Source: CAYQDR01 sp964416315
Lineage (GTDB): Bacteria; Methylomirabilota; Methylomirabilia; Rokubacteriales; DASRDR01
Length of the DNA stretch: 38,627 bases
Reading direction: 5' to 3'
NCBI GenBank assembly: GCA_964416315.1
Contig: CAYQDR010000035.1
Coordinates: 1 to 38,627 of the forward strand
Positions within the stretch are counted from its first letter, which is position 1; each line of letters opens with the position of its first letter. Positions 30,800 through 38,601 of the stretch are shown in pieces. The notes under the pieces are model-generated. The model did not search any database, was not told the origin of the DNA, and was given only the letters and a program-made list of their open reading frames with translations. Made by a program: the position numbers and the translations under genes.

Positions 30800-31674
30800 C
30801 GCCAGTGCCGGCACGCGGGCCGGAGCCGGCAGCTCCCGCACACGGGGGCCCGGCGCCCCAGGCAGTCCCCGGCCATTCGCGTGTGGCAGAGCGCGAAGTC
30901 GTACTTGACCGGGTCGGCCGGGTCCAGCAGCCCGAGGCTCCGCGTGACGTCCTCGACCATGCGTCCCGTGCGGCTCCGGAGCCGCGTGAGCCGGAGGGCA
31001 TCGGCCATGTTCGCGACGTGCGTGTCGAGCGGGATCAGGAGCTTCGCGGGCGAGACCTCCGGCCAGTCGCCGAAGTCGAAAGTGTCCCGGCGCACCATCC
31101 AGCGGAGGAAGAGGTGCCACCGCTTGCACGCGCCGCCGTCCGCGGGAAGCGGAAAGAGGTGGCGGAACCCCCGCGTCGGGCGCCGCATCCCGACGGGGCG
31201 GAAATCCTGCGCCCGGATCCCGAGCGCGAAGCCCTGGAGGGCGGGGCGGACGTCGGGGTGCGCCTCGGAGTACCCCGCGAGGAACGCCTTCCGGAGAGAC
31301 CCGTGGCGCACGATCAGGCGGTGGACCGCGAGGACCGCCGCCGCCAGGTCCACGCCGCGGTTCAGGCGGTAGTGGAACGGCGCGAAGATCCCGGCGTCCC
31401 GGGCGGGCTCGAAGCGCTCGACGAACGCCCGCGGCGAGGGGTGGAGCCAGCCCAGCAGCCGCTCGACCCACGGGCCGAAGAGATCCACGCGCCCGTAGGC
31501 GAGACTCGCCGTCAGGAGCGCGGCGATCTCGCGGTCGAGCGGATCCGGGTAGCGGCGGGGATACTGGATCGCGTCGCTGGCGAGGCGGTCGCGGTAGCCG
31601 AAGTCGCGGTAGAGGGACTCCAGCGGTCCGCGCAGCCGGGCCGCTCGCCCCGCCGTCATCCCGCGCGCCCTCAT
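30796..31674 (-). CDS. TIGR02757 family (DUF2400) protein
   Basis: 292 residues. DRLASDAIQYPRRYPDPLDR, IAALLTASLAYGRVDLF and KRWHLFLRWMVRRD match TIGR02757, which has the helix-hairpin-helix DNA-glycosylase fold. LLIPLDTHVANMADALRL resembles the catalytic Asp strand of endonuclease III. The C-terminus has four cysteines (CHTRMAGDCLGRRAPVCGSC plus one more) that suggest a metal or Fe-S site. The biochemical role is not established. It is first in the unit with rmuC and purC, which fits a DNA-linked role. Confidence 0.88.
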   Translation of the reverse strand: MRARGMTAGRAARLRGPLESLYRDFGYRDRLASDAIQYPRRYPDPLDREIAALLTASLAYGRVDLFGPWVERLLGWLHPSPRAFVERFEPARDAGIFAPFHYRLNRGVDLAAAVLAVHRLIVRHGSLRKAFLAGYSEAHPDVRPALQGFALGIRAQDFRPVGMRRPTRGFRHLFPLPADGGACKRWHLFLRWMVRRDTFDFGDWPEVSPAKLLIPLDTHVANMADALRLTRLRSRTGRMVEDVTRSLGLLDPADPVKYDFALCHTRMAGDCLGRRAPVCGSCRLRPACRHWR

Positions 31675-31697
31675 CGACAGGAGGATAGCACGGTCAC

Positions 31698-31726
31698 TTG
31701 ATTTCCCCTAGCTCCGTTGCTAGGAT
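31698..31726 (+). promoter_or_regulatory. Promoter for the small membrane ORF and nadX
   Basis: TTGATT (31698-31703), a 17-base spacer, then TAGGAT (31721-31726) preceded by TGC. The start lies near 31733, about 4 bases before ATG 31737. It shares TTGCTAG with the 6884 promoter. Confidence 0.6.
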
Positions 31727-31736
31727 ACGCGCCCTC

Positions 31737-31883
31737 ATGACCGACGCGAACCTGTGGCTCTTCGTGGCGCGCCCCATCTCCGGTTTCCTGCTCGCCGGCG
31801 CGCTGGGCTCCGTGGCCTGGGCCCTCTATCAGCGGCGGCGGGCGCCCGTGGCCGCGCCGGCCGAAGCCGAGCCGGAGTTCTGA
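31737..31883 (+). CDS. Small membrane protein, TctA C-terminal-like
   Basis: 48 residues, MTDANLWLFVARPISGFL followed by one hydrophobic helix (LAGALGSVAWALY), a basic turn (QRRR) and an acidic tail. FVARPISGFLL resembles the last helix of TctA-type tricarboxylate transporter permeases (RPIS...LL). The gene has a good promoter and sits 4 bases before nadX, so it is probably expressed. It could be a stand-alone small membrane protein or a surviving transporter tail. Confidence 0.55.
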   Translation: MTDANLWLFVARPISGFLLAGALGSVAWALYQRRRAPVAAPAEAEPEF

Positions 31884-31887
31884 AGCC

Positions 31888-32712
31888 GTGCCGATAACCG
31901 TCGCATCCCGTCCCGTGCGTCGGGTCGGCATCGTCGGGCTGGGGACGATCGGGCGCGCGGTGGCGCGTGCGCTGGCGGACGGGGTCCCGGGATGCGTGCT
32001 CGCCGGCGGGACGAGCCGCGACGAGGCGCGGGGCAAGGCGTTCCTCGAGACCCTCCCCGGCCCTCCGCCCTATCTAACCCTTCCCCGGCTGATCGAGGCT
32101 TCGGATCTCGTGGTCGAGGCGGCGAGCCAGGCGGCGCTCGTCGAGCTCGCCCCGCTCGTCCTCGACGCCGGGCGTGACCTCCTGGTGCTGTCGGTGGGCG
32201 GGCTCCTCGGCCACCCCGAGTGGGTGACCCTCGCCGCCGCCCGCGGCTGCCGCATCCACGCTCCCTCCGCCGCCATCGCGGGCCTCGACGGGCTCAAGGG
32301 CGCCGCGGTCGCCGGCCACCTCGATACAGTCATCATGGAGACGCGCAAGCCGCCGCGCGGGCTGGCGGGCGCCCCGGGGGTCTCGGCGGTGAATCTGGAC
32401 GCGCTCCGGGAGGAAACGCTCGTCTTCGAGGGGACGGCGCGCGAAGCCGTCCGGGCGTTCCCGGCGAACGTCAACGTGGTCGCCGCGGTCTCGCTCGCCG
32501 GGCTGGGACCCGACCGGACGCGGATCCGGGTCTACGCGGTCCCGGGGCTCACCCGGAACCGCCACACGGTCACGGCCGAGGGTGCCTTCGGCCGACTCCG
32601 CGTGGAGATCGAGAACGTGCCTTCAGAAAACCCTCGTACGGGGAAGCTCTCCTACCTCTCGACGATCGCCTACCTGCGGGACCTCGCAGCGCCGCTCCGG
32701 GTCGGGAGCTGA
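31888..32712 (+). CDS. nadX: L-aspartate dehydrogenase
   Basis: 274 residues from a GTG. GIVGLGTIGRAVARAL is the NAD-binding motif. ASDLVVEAASQAALVELAP, LSVGGLLGHPEW and IHAPSAAIAGLDGL follow the family, then FPANVNVVAAVSLAGLG and NRHTVTAEG with the catalytic His. It ends IENVPSENPRTGKLSYLSTI. It converts aspartate to iminoaspartate for NAD synthesis, or deaminates aspartate in catabolism. nadA and nadC are not visible. Convergent with the VOC-SnoaL gene, which ends 11 bases away. Confidence 0.93.
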   Translation: MPITVASRPVRRVGIVGLGTIGRAVARALADGVPGCVLAGGTSRDEARGKAFLETLPGPPPYLTLPRLIEASDLVVEAASQAALVELAPLVLDAGRDLLVLSVGGLLGHPEWVTLAAARGCRIHAPSAAIAGLDGLKGAAVAGHLDTVIMETRKPPRGLAGAPGVSAVNLDALREETLVFEGTAREAVRAFPANVNVVAAVSLAGLGPDRTRIRVYAVPGLTRNRHTVTAEGAFGRLRVEIENVPSENPRTGKLSYLSTIAYLRDLAAPLRVGS

Positions 32713-32723
32713 CAGGATCCGTG

Positions 32724-33527
32724 TCATCCCTTCTGCCAGCCGGGGCTCGTCACGTCGCGCGGATCGAAGTGGTTCTCCTGCTCGACGATCTTGCCCTCGC
32801 TGTTCACGGTGAAGCGGTCCGCCACGCGCAGCGTCGCCGGCGGGCTCACCGCGACGACCTGGACCAGCGCCTCGCTGCAGATGGCCGATGCGGCCGCATT
32901 GATGTAGTGCTCGAGAACCTCGATCCTCCCGACCGCCGGGACCAGCGGCGGCCACCACACGGTCCGTAGGGCCTCCTTGCCGACGAGCGGCACGTTGACG
33001 CCACCGGGTGCCAGCGGCGCCCGCAGGACGACCCGGTCGTCGTAGGGGATCGACGAGAAATCCTTCCGGCGCAGCGCGTCGAAGTACGCCTCGGCCACCG
33101 AGCGCAGCTGTGCGCGCCGCGCCGACGCCGGATCCTGCAGGGGCATGCAGTAGCATTCCCACTGGATGTTGTCTGGATCGCGGAAGCAGACGTAGTCTTT
33201 GTCGAGGATCGGTTCCCGCTCGACGCCCTGCGTGCGGACGCCGGCCCTCCTCAGGGCCTCCACCGCCCTGTCCAGCTCGTCCCGGCTCTCGACGGCGAGC
33301 GCGACGTGGTCGACTCCGATCCGGTACTCGCTGAACCGGTCTCCCGCCGGCGTACCGGGAAGGGGCGGTCGCAGGACCACCAGCGTCCCGCCCGCCCTGA
33401 AGAAGGCGAGGTCCGGCTGGGGCCGCTGGACCTGGAAGCCCAGCACGTCCTCGTAGAATCGGCTCGACGCGGTCACGTCGGCCACGCGCACGGTCAGGTG
33501 GTGGATCCCGCTCGTCTCGATCCTCAT
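32724..33527 (-). CDS. VOC domain fused to a SnoaL/NTF2-like domain
   Basis: 267 residues. Residues 1-130 form a VOC domain (SGIHHLTVRVADVTASSRFY, DHVALAVESRDEL, ending VCFRDPDNIQWECYCMP). Residues 135-267 resemble a SnoaL/NTF2-like cone (AEAYFDALRRKDFSSIPYDD, VVLRAPLAP, INAAASAICSEALVQV, DRFTVNSEGKIVEQENHFDP). Both halves bind small molecules, and I know of no fixed function for the fusion. Its ATG overlaps the stop of the large cyclase gene (ATGA), so its expression is tied to that protein. Confidence 0.85.
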   Translation of the reverse strand: MRIETSGIHHLTVRVADVTASSRFYEDVLGFQVQRPQPDLAFFRAGGTLVVLRPPLPGTPAGDRFSEYRIGVDHVALAVESRDELDRAVEALRRAGVRTQGVEREPILDKDYVCFRDPDNIQWECYCMPLQDPASARRAQLRSVAEAYFDALRRKDFSSIPYDDRVVLRAPLAPGGVNVPLVGKEALRTVWWPPLVPAVGRIEVLEHYINAAASAICSEALVQVVAVSPPATLRVADRFTVNSEGKIVEQENHFDPRDVTSPGWQKG

Positions 33528-36500
33528 TCTGACATCCCTCCCGCGCCCGCCAGCATGGCGATCTGGGCCGCCGCGTGCCTGCGGAACCGCTCGCTCACGG
33601 CCTCGTCCTCGATCCCGTCAGCCAACCGCTCGGCGATCGCCCGCGCCTCCCCGAGGTGCCGCTCCACCGCGTCGAACCGGCCCGCCGCGCGGCAGAGCCC
33701 CGCCAGCACGGCGTGGGTTTCCCACCCGACCGCCGCGAGGTCGATTCCGCGCGCGATTGCGAGCGCCCGACGCAGGACGCTCTCGGCACCCTCCCGGCTC
33801 CCGCGCGCGGCTCGGCACCGACCGATCACGAGCGAGGCGAGTGCGATCGCCGCCTGCCAGCCGCATGCCTCGGCGGCCACGAGCATCGGCCCGAGCACCC
33901 GCTCGGCGCCTGCCGGGTCCCCTCGCGCCAGGTGGACCCGGGCGACGGCCACGTACGCAGGCGTCCCGACGACGAAGGCTCGGCCTGCCGGTGCCCGGAC
34001 CTGACTCATCAGCGCCTCCGCCCGGTTGGCCGCGGCCCGCGCCGCCGCCTCGTCGCCGGCGAGCCGGTGGGCCCAGGCCAGATGCCCCGCGCAGTTTACG
34101 GCGTGGAGCAACGCCCCGCTCCGCTCGGCCGCCTCCAGACCCTCCCGAAGGTGCCGGACGGCCTCGGCCGGCGCGCCGAGCTCGTAGAGCACCCAGCCGA
34201 GGAAGGTCTCGCCCCACGCGATCCATTCCACGTGGCCAAGCTCGGTCGCCACCTCCACGGCTCGGCGCCCCTCAGTGAGCGCCCGCGCGTACTCGCCGCG
34301 GCTCAGGTTGATCCAGCACTGGAAGGCGAGATACATGGGCTCGTTCCCGCGGTCGCCGATCCGCCGGTTGACGGCGAGGGCCTCGTCCACCCGGGCGAGG
34401 GCCTCTTGCCAGCGGCCCGCCCCCATTGGCACGTAGCTCCACTGGACGAACGCGAACTGGAGGTACCAGAGGTCGCCGTGGCTCCGGTGGATTTCCACCA
34501 GCTGCCGGGCGGTCTCGTCGATCGTCGCGAAGTCGGCGATCGGGACCGACGCGAGCAGCAGGCTGTCCATCGCGATCGCGAGGGCGCGCCCATCGCCGAG
34601 CTCGCGCGCGAGCCCGATCGCCCGGTGGGCGTACTCGAGCCCGCGGTCGAACTCGCACCGGTTCGATGAGACGATCGAGAGGCGGCTGAGGATGGTCACC
34701 TGGGCCGGACCGTCGCCGAGGCTCTCGGCCATGCGGAGCGCGGCCTCGAGGCGCGGCACGGCCTCCCGGTAGTCCGCCGCGCCGGCGAGGAGGAAGCCGA
34801 GCTCGTCCAGGGCGTGCATCTCCGTCGTCCGGTCGCCCGTCGCGCGTGCACCCGCCAGTGCTGTCTCGAAATCGGCCCGGGCCCCGGCGATGTCCCCGCT
34901 CTGGGCCGAGACCTGGCCGCGCCGCAGATAGAGCCGGCTCACGACCGGATCGCCGCGGGACCGCCCCAGGAGCGTGGCGACCTCGACCGCGGCCGTGTAG
35001 TGACCGAGCGCCTCGCGGGTCGCGTAGACCTTCCGGGCGGCGTCGGCGGCGCGAGCGTGGCAGTCGAGGGCCCGTTCCAGATCCCCCGCCGCCCGGAAGT
35101 GGTGGGCCAGCAGCCCGTTCGGCTTCTCGTCGGGGGACAGGCCCTCGAGCGCCCGGCCTGCCGCCGCGTGGAGGGCCTGGCGGTGCGGAGTCAGCAGGCT
35201 GTCGTACGCGACCTCCTGGGTGAGCGCGTGCTTGAACGAGTAGCCCGGCTCCTCGGCCCCGGTCTGCTCGTACACGAACTCCAGCCGCCTGAGCTCCGCG
35301 AGCAGGGGCTCCGGCTCCCCGGGCCAGGCCCACACGGCCCGCAACAGCCGGAGCGAGAACTCGCGCCCCAGAACCGACGCCGTTTGGAGGAGCCGCTTCG
35401 GGGCCTCCGAGAGGCGGTCGATCCGGGCCATCAGCACACCCTGGATGGTATCGGGCACCGCCACCGCGCCCAGGTCGGGGTGCTCCACCACCGCCCGGGC
35501 CAGTTCCTCGAGGAAGAACGGGTTCCCTTCAGCCTTCTTGAGGATCGCGTGGGCCACCGGCGCGGGAAGAGGCTCTCGCTGCAGCACGGACTGGACGACG
35601 CTCAGGCTCTCCTCCGGAGCGAGCGGCGGGAGCGCGATCTGGGTCGCATAGGAGCGGTCCATCCACGATGGCCGATAGCCGGGCCGGTAGGTCGTCAGAA
35701 GCAGGATCGGCGCGCCCGCCAGGCTCTCGACAAGGGAGGCCAGGTACTCCTCAGAGCTGCGGTCGATCCAATGGAGATCCTCGATGGCGAAGACGAGCGG
35801 GCGCCGCCGGCTGCCCTTCAGGCTGAGCTGGCGGAGGGTCTCCATGGTCCGCCCCCGGATGGTCTCCGGGCTCAACAGACCGAGTCGCTCCGCTCCCTCC
35901 CTCGTCCCGAGGAGCTGGAGGAGGTACGGAGCCCCCTCCTCGGCGTCCATCCCCACCTCCTCGAGGGCAGCCCGCACCTTGACCGTGACGGCCTGGGGAG
36001 GCTCCCCTTCCGCGATCCCGCAGTTGCTCCTGAGGATGTCGAGGACAGGCAGGTAGGGGATGACGCTCCCGAACGACAGGCACCGCCCTTCGAGGTAGGT
36101 CACCCGTCTAGCGGCGATCGCGCGGCAGAACTCGTAGAGCAAGCGCGACTTCCCGACGCCCGGCTCGCCGACGATCCCGACCACCTGCCCCTGACCGCTC
36201 TCGGTTAGCCCGAGGCGCTCGCGCAACATCGTCAGCTCCCGCTCGCGGCCCACGAATCGGCTCAGCGCGCGCTCCCCGGCCTCCTCGAGCGGTGATCGGC
36301 GGGGTCGGAGCGCGAGGACGGCGGACGCCGCCACCGGCTCGGCCTTGCCCTTGACCGACACCACGCCCACCGGCTCGAGCCGCACGCTGCGACGTATCAG
36401 GCGCGCCGTCGCCTCGCTCACGAGGATCGCGCCGGGCTTGGCGAGCTGCTGGAGACGCGCCGCGAGGTTGGTCGTGTCGCCCACGGCGGTATAGTCCATC

Positions 36501-37099
36501 CGCAGGTTGTCGCCGATGCTACCCACCACCACGAGCCCCGTGTTCAACCCCATCCGCACCGCGAGGTCGACCCCGAGTTCCGGCCGCCGTTCGCCGACGA
36601 CCTGGCGGACCCCGAGCGCCGCAAGCACCGCCCGGCGCGCGTGGTCCTCGTACGCGATCGGCGCCCCGAACAGCGCCATGAAGCCGTCCCCCAGGAACTG
36701 GTTGACCGTTCCCTCGTAGCGGTGGACCTCCGCCAGCGAGAGCTCGAAGAACCGGTTCAGGAGCGTGTGCATGCCCTCTGGCCCCAGCCGCTCGGCGAGG
36801 GCCGTCGAGTTGGCGAGGTCGCAGAAGAGGACCGTGACCTGCTTCCGCTCGCCCTCGAGCGCACTCCGCGAGGTGAGGATCTTCTCGGCCAGGTGCTTGG
36901 GCGTGTAGGTGCGCGGGGACGCAAAGCTCGGCGAGGCGCGCCCCGGTGCGCCCAGCAGGCGGCCACAACCGCCACAGAACTTCTCGCCAAGCTCGTTCGA
37001 GAAGCCGCAGGCGGGACAGCCGAGGGCGAAGAAGCCTCCGCACTCCGCGCAGAAGCGGCGCCCCTCGCGGTTCTCAGCCTGGCACCGGGGACAGCGCAT
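33524..37099 (-). CDS. Zinc-ribbon, class III adenylate/guanylate cyclase, AAA-type ATPase and TPR protein
   Basis: 1191 residues. Two zinc ribbons are formed by Cys 3, 6, 17, 20 and 28, 31, 42, 45. The class III cyclase domain (about 86-265) has metal Asp94 (VLFCDLANST) and Asp138 (FLGDGFMALFGAP), and NLAARLQ with Asn211 and Arg215. The ATPase region (about 280-560) has Walker A GEPGVGKS (311-318), Walker B LVFAIEDLHWID and a winged-helix-like end. From about 650 on come many TPR-like helical repeats. This is the cyclase/ATPase design common in soil bacteria and actinomycetes: it probably senses a partner through the TPRs and makes cyclic nucleotide. Its own promoter is at 37178. Confidence 0.94.
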   Translation of the reverse strand: MRCPRCQAENREGRRFCAECGGFFALGCPACGFSNELGEKFCGGCGRLLGAPGRASPSFASPRTYTPKHLAEKILTSRSALEGERKQVTVLFCDLANSTALAERLGPEGMHTLLNRFFELSLAEVHRYEGTVNQFLGDGFMALFGAPIAYEDHARRAVLAALGVRQVVGERRPELGVDLAVRMGLNTGLVVVGSIGDNLRMDYTAVGDTTNLAARLQQLAKPGAILVSEATARLIRRSVRLEPVGVVSVKGKAEPVAASAVLALRPRRSPLEEAGERALSRFVGRERELTMLRERLGLTESGQGQVVGIVGEPGVGKSRLLYEFCRAIAARRVTYLEGRCLSFGSVIPYLPVLDILRSNCGIAEGEPPQAVTVKVRAALEEVGMDAEEGAPYLLQLLGTREGAERLGLLSPETIRGRTMETLRQLSLKGSRRRPLVFAIEDLHWIDRSSEEYLASLVESLAGAPILLLTTYRPGYRPSWMDRSYATQIALPPLAPEESLSVVQSVLQREPLPAPVAHAILKKAEGNPFFLEELARAVVEHPDLGAVAVPDTIQGVLMARIDRLSEAPKRLLQTASVLGREFSLRLLRAVWAWPGEPEPLLAELRRLEFVYEQTGAEEPGYSFKHALTQEVAYDSLLTPHRQALHAAAGRALEGLSPDEKPNGLLAHHFRAAGDLERALDCHARAADAARKVYATREALGHYTAAVEVATLLGRSRGDPVVSRLYLRRGQVSAQSGDIAGARADFETALAGARATGDRTTEMHALDELGFLLAGAADYREAVPRLEAALRMAESLGDGPAQVTILSRLSIVSSNRCEFDRGLEYAHRAIGLARELGDGRALAIAMDSLLLASVPIADFATIDETARQLVEIHRSHGDLWYLQFAFVQWSYVPMGAGRWQEALARVDEALAVNRRIGDRGNEPMYLAFQCWINLSRGEYARALTEGRRAVEVATELGHVEWIAWGETFLGWVLYELGAPAEAVRHLREGLEAAERSGALLHAVNCAGHLAWAHRLAGDEAAARAAANRAEALMSQVRAPAGRAFVVGTPAYVAVARVHLARGDPAGAERVLGPMLVAAEACGWQAAIALASLVIGRCRAARGSREGAESVLRRALAIARGIDLAAVGWETHAVLAGLCRAAGRFDAVERHLGEARAIAERLADGIEDEAVSERFRRHAAAQIAMLAGAGGMSE

Positions 37100-37149
37100 G
37101 CCGGGGCCTCCAGCCTGCGGTGCTGGCTCGAGATCGGAACGGTGCCGCG

Positions 37150-37178
37150 AGCTTAGCCCGCGGCCCCGGAGCGGTCAA
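37150..37178 (-). promoter_or_regulatory. Promoter for the cyclase gene
   Basis: TTGACC (37178-37173 on the minus strand), exactly 17 bases, then TAAGCT (37155-37150). The start is near 37143, giving a leader of about 44 bases. A direct repeat gatcggagcc lies just upstream (37183-37208). The remainder of 37100-37236 holds nothing else I can support. Confidence 0.55.
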
Positions 37179-37236
37179 GCACCGATCGGAGCCGCCGATC
37201 GGAGCCCGGGGCCGCGCGCTGGCGTGGAGGGGGGGT

Positions 37237-38181
37237 CTAGTGTCCTTCCGCCTCCAGGAAGCGCTCCGCATCGATGGCGGCCATGCAGCCGGTCCCGGCG
37301 GCAGTGACCGCCTGGCGGTAGACGTGGTCGGCCACGTCGCCGCCCGCGAAGACGCCGGGGACGCTCGTGCGGGCGGACCCGGGTTGCGTCACGATGTAGC
37401 CGCCCGCGTCGAGCTCGAGCTGCCCGGCGAAGAGCTGCGTGTTCGGCGTGTGCCCGATCGCGACGAACACGCCCCCGACCGTCATCTCGCTGCGCGCGCC
37501 CGTCTTCAGGTTCCGGAGCCGAACGCCCGTGACCTTGCCCTGGGTCACGTCCAGGACCTCGTCCACCGTGGTGTCCCAGATCCACGCGATCTTCGGGTTC
37601 TTCCGCGCCCGGTCCTGCATGATCTTGGACGCCCGCAGCGCGTCCCGCCGGTGGACGACCGTGACCTTGCTCGCGAACTTCGTGAGGAAGGTCGCCTCCT
37701 CCATCGCCGAGTCGCCGCCGCCCACGACGGCGAGCTCCTGGCCCTTGAAGAAGAACCCGTCGCAGGTGGCGCAGGTCGAGACCCCGCGCCCGAGGAGCTT
37801 CCGCTCCGACTCCAGCCCGAGCATCTTCGCCGAGGCGCCCGTCGCGATGACGAGCGTCGACGCCTGGTAGCCCCGCTCCGCCGTCTTGACCGTGAAGGGC
37901 CGGTGGGAGAGGTCCACGCCGATCGCGTCGTCGTCGAGGATCTCCCCGCCGAACCGCTGCGCCTGGCGGCGCATGACGTCCATGAGGTCCGGTCCGAGAA
38001 TGGCCTGCTCGAACCCGGGGTAGTTCTCGACGTCGGTCGTCAGCATGAGCTGGCCGCCGGGCTGCGCCCCGGCCAGGATGAGGGGAGAGAGGTTCGCGCG
38101 GGCCGCGTAGATCCCCGCGGTCAGCCCCGCGGGACCGGAGCCCACGATGATGACCTTCCGGACGTCCCTCACGCCGGTCAT
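37237..38181 (-). CDS. trxB: Thioredoxin-disulfide reductase
   Basis: 314 residues. The FAD motif is VIIVGSGPAGLTAGIYAARA, the redox pair is CATC in VSTCATCDGFFF, and the NADPH motif is VVGGGDSAMEEATFL with HRRDALRASK. The C-terminal FAD motif is VFAGGDVADHVYRQAVTAAG. It reduces thioredoxin with NADPH. It is a plausible electron source for the peroxiredoxin at 11433. GGAGGGGGG precedes the ATG and TGATATAAT lies 22 bases upstream. Confidence 0.97.
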   Translation of the reverse strand: MTGVRDVRKVIIVGSGPAGLTAGIYAARANLSPLILAGAQPGGQLMLTTDVENYPGFEQAILGPDLMDVMRRQAQRFGGEILDDDAIGVDLSHRPFTVKTAERGYQASTLVIATGASAKMLGLESERKLLGRGVSTCATCDGFFFKGQELAVVGGGDSAMEEATFLTKFASKVTVVHRRDALRASKIMQDRARKNPKIAWIWDTTVDEVLDVTQGKVTGVRLRNLKTGARSEMTVGGVFVAIGHTPNTQLFAGQLELDAGGYIVTQPGSARTSVPGVFAGGDVADHVYRQAVTAAGTGCMAAIDAERFLEAEGH

Positions 38182-38202
38182 CCCCCCTCCACAGCGCTCC
38201 CG

Positions 38203-38211
38203 ATTATATCA
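38203..38211 (-). promoter_or_regulatory. Extended -10 promoter for trxB
   Basis: TGA directly before a perfect TATAAT (38208-38203 on the minus strand). No -35 is seen, as is usual for extended -10 promoters. The leader would be about 15 bases including the ribosome-binding site. Confidence 0.6.
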
Positions 38212-38264
38212 GACGCTCCCGGCGTGCCCCGGGATGCCGCCCCGCGGCAACCGCGCGGGAACAC

Positions 38265-38303
38265 AAAAAAAAACGCGGCCCCGGGGGCGCCCCCGGGGCC
38301 GCG
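38265..38303 (-). terminator. Intrinsic terminator of the cold-shock gene
   Basis: A very strong hairpin (38274-38303) of cgcggccccgggggc with its complement, followed on the minus strand by nine Us (38273-38265). It lies 17 bases after the cold-shock stop. Confidence 0.93.
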
Positions 38304-38320
38304 CGTGGTTCAGGGAGCCC

Positions 38321-38524
38321 TTACTTCTTGGTGACGTTGGCCGCCTGCTTCCCCTTCGGGCCCTCCACGACGTCGAACTCCACCGTCTGGCCCTCGGCCA
38401 GCGTGCGGAAGCCCGAGCCCTGGATGGCGGAGTAGTGGACGAAGACGTCCTCCCCGCCGTTACGGGCGATGAACCCGTACCCCTTGGCCTCGTTGAACCA
38501 CTTCACGGTTCCGGTCTCACGCAT
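38321..38524 (-). CDS. Cold-shock protein (CspA family)
   Basis: 67 residues. GTVKWFNEAKGYGFIARNGG is RNP1 in a CspA-type OB fold, DVFVHYSAI is RNP2 and VEFDVVEGPKGKQAANV is the C-terminal strand. It binds single-stranded RNA or DNA and melts mRNA structure. AGGAGG lies about 9 bases before the ATG at 38524. It ends in a strong intrinsic terminator. Another terminator-like hairpin lies only 43 bases upstream of the start. Confidence 0.97.
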   Translation of the reverse strand: MRETGTVKWFNEAKGYGFIARNGGEDVFVHYSAIQGSGFRTLAEGQTVEFDVVEGPKGKQAANVTKK

Positions 38525-38566
38525 TCCTTCGGTCTCCTCCTGTCAAGCTGGGGCCCGGCGGCCAAC

Positions 38567-38601
38567 AAAAAACCGCAAGGGCGATTCGTCAGCCCTTGCG
38601 G
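38567..38601 (-). terminator. Second intrinsic-terminator-like hairpin, upstream of the cold-shock gene
   Basis: On the minus strand CCGCAAGGGC (38601-38592), a 9-base loop, GCCCTTGCGG (38582-38573) and six Us (38572-38567). It is either the terminator of a gene outside the window or an attenuator in the cold-shock mRNA leader. Only 42 bases remain between it and the ATG. Confidence 0.85.

Noticed and set aside
38539..38544. TTGACA upstream of the cold-shock gene as its -35
   Set aside because: Only about 14 bases lie between it and the start codon, leaving no room for a -10 and start site.
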